NCBI GenBank assembly: GCA_021162485.1
Contig: JAGGYP010000106.1
Location: 1 to 9,331 of the forward strand
Length of the DNA: 9,331 nucleotides
Source: Thermoplasmata archaeon
GTDB lineage: Archaea; Thermoplasmatota; E2; DHVEG-1; B8-G13
Direction of reading: 5' to 3'
The translations under genes were made by a program, and so were the position numbers. Each line of letters begins with the position of its first letter. Positions within the stretch are counted from its first letter, which is position 1. Shown in pieces: positions 6,616 to 9,331 of the stretch. The notes under the pieces were generated by a model. The model had not been told where the DNA came from. It saw only the letters and a program-made list of their open reading frames with translations, and did not search any database.

Positions 6616-6622
6616 TGTAAAA

Positions 6623-7918
6623 ATGTCTAAAAAAGTTAAAACATCTAGGATCTCTGGTTTTTATAAACTTCCAATAGAGGAACGTTTGAAAATTGTTGCT
6701 GATTTTGCAAATCTTAGCGATGATGAAAAAAAACTTTTGCTTGTAAATGGTAAGCCCGGTCTTGGTTTAGATCTAAAAACCGCGGATATGATGATCGAGA
6801 ATGTTATAGGCACATTTGACTTGCCTTTGGGTATAGCTGTGAATTTTTTGATTAATGATAAGGATTATTTGATACCTATGGTTATAGAGGAGAGTAGCGT
6901 GGTAGCTGCTGCGAGTAATGCTGCAAAGGTTGCTAGGGTAAAAGGAGGATTTAAGGCTAAAGCTAGCGAGTCTATAATGATCGGGCAGATCCAAGTAGTT
7001 GGTATAAAAGGTGAGAGTAAACTTGCAAATGCAATGCTTGCGGTAAAAAAACAAAAGGAGAAAATTTTGAAAATCGCCAATGAACAGGATAAAGTTTTAG
7101 TAAGCCTGGGTGGCGGCGCAAAGGATTTAGAAACCAGTGTTATAAAAACATCTGCTGGAGAAATGTTGATAATTCATTTGCTTGTGGATGTAAAAGATGC
7201 TATGGGTGCGAATGCTGTTAATACAATGTGTGAAGCTGTTACCTCAATGATAGAGGAGATAACTGGTGGAAAGGTGAGGTTGAGAATTATCTCTAATCTG
7301 GCTGATAAAAGGCTTGCATATGCTACTGCTGTTTTTGATAAAGATGCTTTAGGTGGTGGTAAGGTAGTTGATGGTATACTAGAAGCATATGCGTTTGCTG
7401 ATGCTGACCCGTATCGTGCTGCAACACACAACAAGGGTATAATGAATGGAGTAGATGCTGTTGTTATAGCAGTTGGTAATGATTGGAGAGCTGTTGAAGC
7501 AGGTGCACATGCATATGCGGCAAGATATGGGAGATATAAACCTTTGACAAGGTATTGGAAAAATGAAAAAGGTGATCTTGTTGGGGAGATAGAATTGCCT
7601 CTTGCAATTGGAACTGTTGGAGGTGCTGCATCTGTTAATCCTCTTGCGAAACTATGTAGAAAAATTTTGGGAGTAAAAAATGCAAATGAGCTCGCATGTG
7701 TGATAGCGAGTGTTGGTCTTGCACAAAACCTTGCAGCACTTCGGGCATTAGCTGTCGAGGGAATACAACGTGGTCACATGTCATTACATGCAAAAAATAT
7801 TGCAGTAATGGCAGGTGCAAAAGGTGATGAAATAGATGTTGTTGCTAGAAAGATAGTAGAGGAAAAAAAGGTTAGGTTAGACAGAGCAAAAGAAATACTT
7901 GAGGAGATAAGAAAGTAA
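6623..7918 (+). CDS. hmgA: Hydroxymethylglutaryl-CoA reductase, class II
   Basis: Reduces (or in some organisms oxidises) between HMG-CoA and mevalonate, the committed step towards archaeal isoprenoid lipids; cytosolic. 431 residues, matching the soluble class II enzyme without the membrane domain of eukaryotic class I. Class II features are the N-terminal SRISGFYKLPIEERL (8-22), IEESSVVAAASNAAK (88-102), IGQIQVVG (120-127), DAMGANAVNTMCEA (192-205) and THNKGIMNGVDAV (268-280). The catalytic set is complete: E90, K271, D287 (GNDWRAVEAGAH) and H385 (RGHMSLHAKN, 383-391). The helical C-terminal part that closes over the active site is present. Class II enzymes are mostly bacterial; in archaea they are known from Archaeoglobi and Thermoplasmata and are thought to come from old transfer. 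NADH or NADPH preference cannot be read safely. It converges on pyrI with 7 bases between stops. Confidence 0.96.
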   Translation: MSKKVKTSRISGFYKLPIEERLKIVADFANLSDDEKKLLLVNGKPGLGLDLKTADMMIENVIGTFDLPLGIAVNFLINDKDYLIPMVIEESSVVAAASNAAKVARVKGGFKAKASESIMIGQIQVVGIKGESKLANAMLAVKKQKEKILKIANEQDKVLVSLGGGAKDLETSVIKTSAGEMLIIHLLVDVKDAMGANAVNTMCEAVTSMIEEITGGKVRLRIISNLADKRLAYATAVFDKDALGGGKVVDGILEAYAFADADPYRAATHNKGIMNGVDAVVIAVGNDWRAVEAGAHAYAARYGRYKPLTRYWKNEKGDLVGEIELPLAIGTVGGAASVNPLAKLCRKILGVKNANELACVIASVGLAQNLAALRALAVEGIQRGHMSLHAKNIAVMAGAKGDEIDVVARKIVEEKKVRLDRAKEILEEIRK

Positions 7919-7925
7919 CATTTTG

Positions 7926-8384
7926 CTATATTATTCTTGATGCTATATCATCTGGTTCTCTCTCGCAATAGTAGCATCTAACTCTTGGTGGATTGTCGCT
8001 GATCACTATAAATCTGCTTTCTATTGGTTCTCGTGAATTTGATATGCATGTAGGATTTGGACATTTTAATATACCTATAACCTCTTTTGGTAGTTTAACC
8101 CTGTGTTTCTCTACAACTTCATAACCTCGTATTATATTTATCGTTGCTCTAGGCGCTATTAAAGCTATTTTATCAACTTCTTTTGGCTCTAGTTCTCTAT
8201 CTTCTACCTTCACTATATCTTTCTTTCCCATCACATTGCTTCTTACATTCATTGCTACGCTCACAATTGATCCTATTCCTCTATCTGGTATGCCCAATAT
8301 GTGAAGAACTTTTAACGCCATACCTGCTGGTATATGATCTATGACAGTGCCATTTTTTATTGGTTGCACTCTAAGTTCTTTCAT
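7926..8384 (-). CDS. pyrI: Aspartate carbamoyltransferase regulatory subunit
   Basis: 152 residues, normal for PyrI. It binds nucleotide effectors and joins catalytic trimers into the allosteric holoenzyme. The N-terminal allosteric domain opens [19 protein letters not shown] (3-21), with the conserved Lys and Asp-His expected in the nucleotide site. The C-terminal zinc domain has the four cysteines C108, C113, C137 and C140 (CPNPTC and CYYC), so the zinc site that contacts PyrB is intact. The pyrB stop codon TAG directly abuts the pyrI ATG with no spacer, and a G-rich ribosome site (AGGGGGG) lies inside the end of pyrB, so translation is probably coupled, which suits a fixed subunit ratio. 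Pyrimidine feedback control is expected from the family, not shown by this sequence. Confidence 0.96.
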   Translation of the reverse strand: MKELRVQPIKNGTVIDHIPAGMALKVLHILGIPDRGIGSIVSVAMNVRSNVMGKKDIVKVEDRELEPKEVDKIALIAPRATINIIRGYEVVEKHRVKLPKEVIGILKCPNPTCISNSREPIESRFIVISDNPPRVRCYYCEREPDDIASRII

Positions 8385-9329
<945 letters not shown>

Positions 9330-9331
9330 AA

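Larger units (their letters stand above)
6310..6622. other. 313-base gap without a convincing gene
   Basis: This lies between tgtA and hmgA. I find no tRNA, no structured RNA and no long reading frame. The largest plus-strand frame with ATG is 20 codons (6379-6441, MKFFDLYEKHTFVKLCFPCF) without a ribosome site; the minus strand has one of similar size. Several T-runs on the plus strand (6317-6321, 6385-6390, 6448-6453) could end tgtA transcripts. TTTGATGCT occurs twice (6451-6459, 6539-6547), probably by chance. The last 100 bases contain the hmgA promoter candidates. It could hold a decayed gene or a small RNA, but nothing shows this. Confidence 0.5.

Overview
The window is archaeal chromosomal DNA, AT-rich throughout. 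The evidence is an archaeal-type FtsZ with its short N-terminal extension, a Sec61-gamma-type SecE placed directly before Spt5, an archaeosine-type tRNA-guanine transglycosylase with a C-terminal PUA domain, a PyrB/PyrI pair, an HMG-CoA reductase, and TATA-box promoters that mix leaderless and Shine-Dalgarno starts. A euryarchaeal lineage is likely. The class II HMG-CoA reductase, known in archaea mainly from Archaeoglobi and Thermoplasmata, points towards a Thermoplasmata-like or related group, but this is an inference and not a placement.

Layout from left to right. Positions 1-2479 hold a minus-strand block that reads, in transcription order, nadC, ftsZ, secE and the first codons of spt5, which runs off the window. 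nadC is divergent from nadX on the plus strand (2562-3329) across an 82-base promoter region. nadX converges on a minus-strand gene for an unrecognised secreted protein (3350-4096), with a strong hairpin at their junction. A 275-base AT-rich divergent promoter region leads to tgtA (plus). A 313-base gap without a convincing gene comes before hmgA (plus). hmgA converges, with only 7 bases between stop codons, on the minus-strand pyrB-pyrI operon, whose upstream end leaves the window.

How the genes work together. NadX and NadC are the first and last dedicated steps of quinolinate and NAD synthesis from aspartate; the middle enzyme, NadA, is not in the window. PyrB and PyrI form aspartate transcarbamoylase, the committed step of pyrimidine synthesis, which also uses aspartate. 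FtsZ (division), SecE (translocon), Spt5 (transcription elongation), TgtA (archaeosine in tRNA) and HMG-CoA reductase (isoprenoid lipids) are core housekeeping functions. No mobile element, CRISPR array, rRNA or tRNA gene was found.

I do not see a convincing new multi-gene system here. The points most worth a second look are the unrecognised exported protein, the terminator hairpin built into the last codons of nadX, the very tight hmgA/pyrI convergence, and several short reading frames or dyads just ahead of start codons, most of which could be chance in AT-rich DNA.
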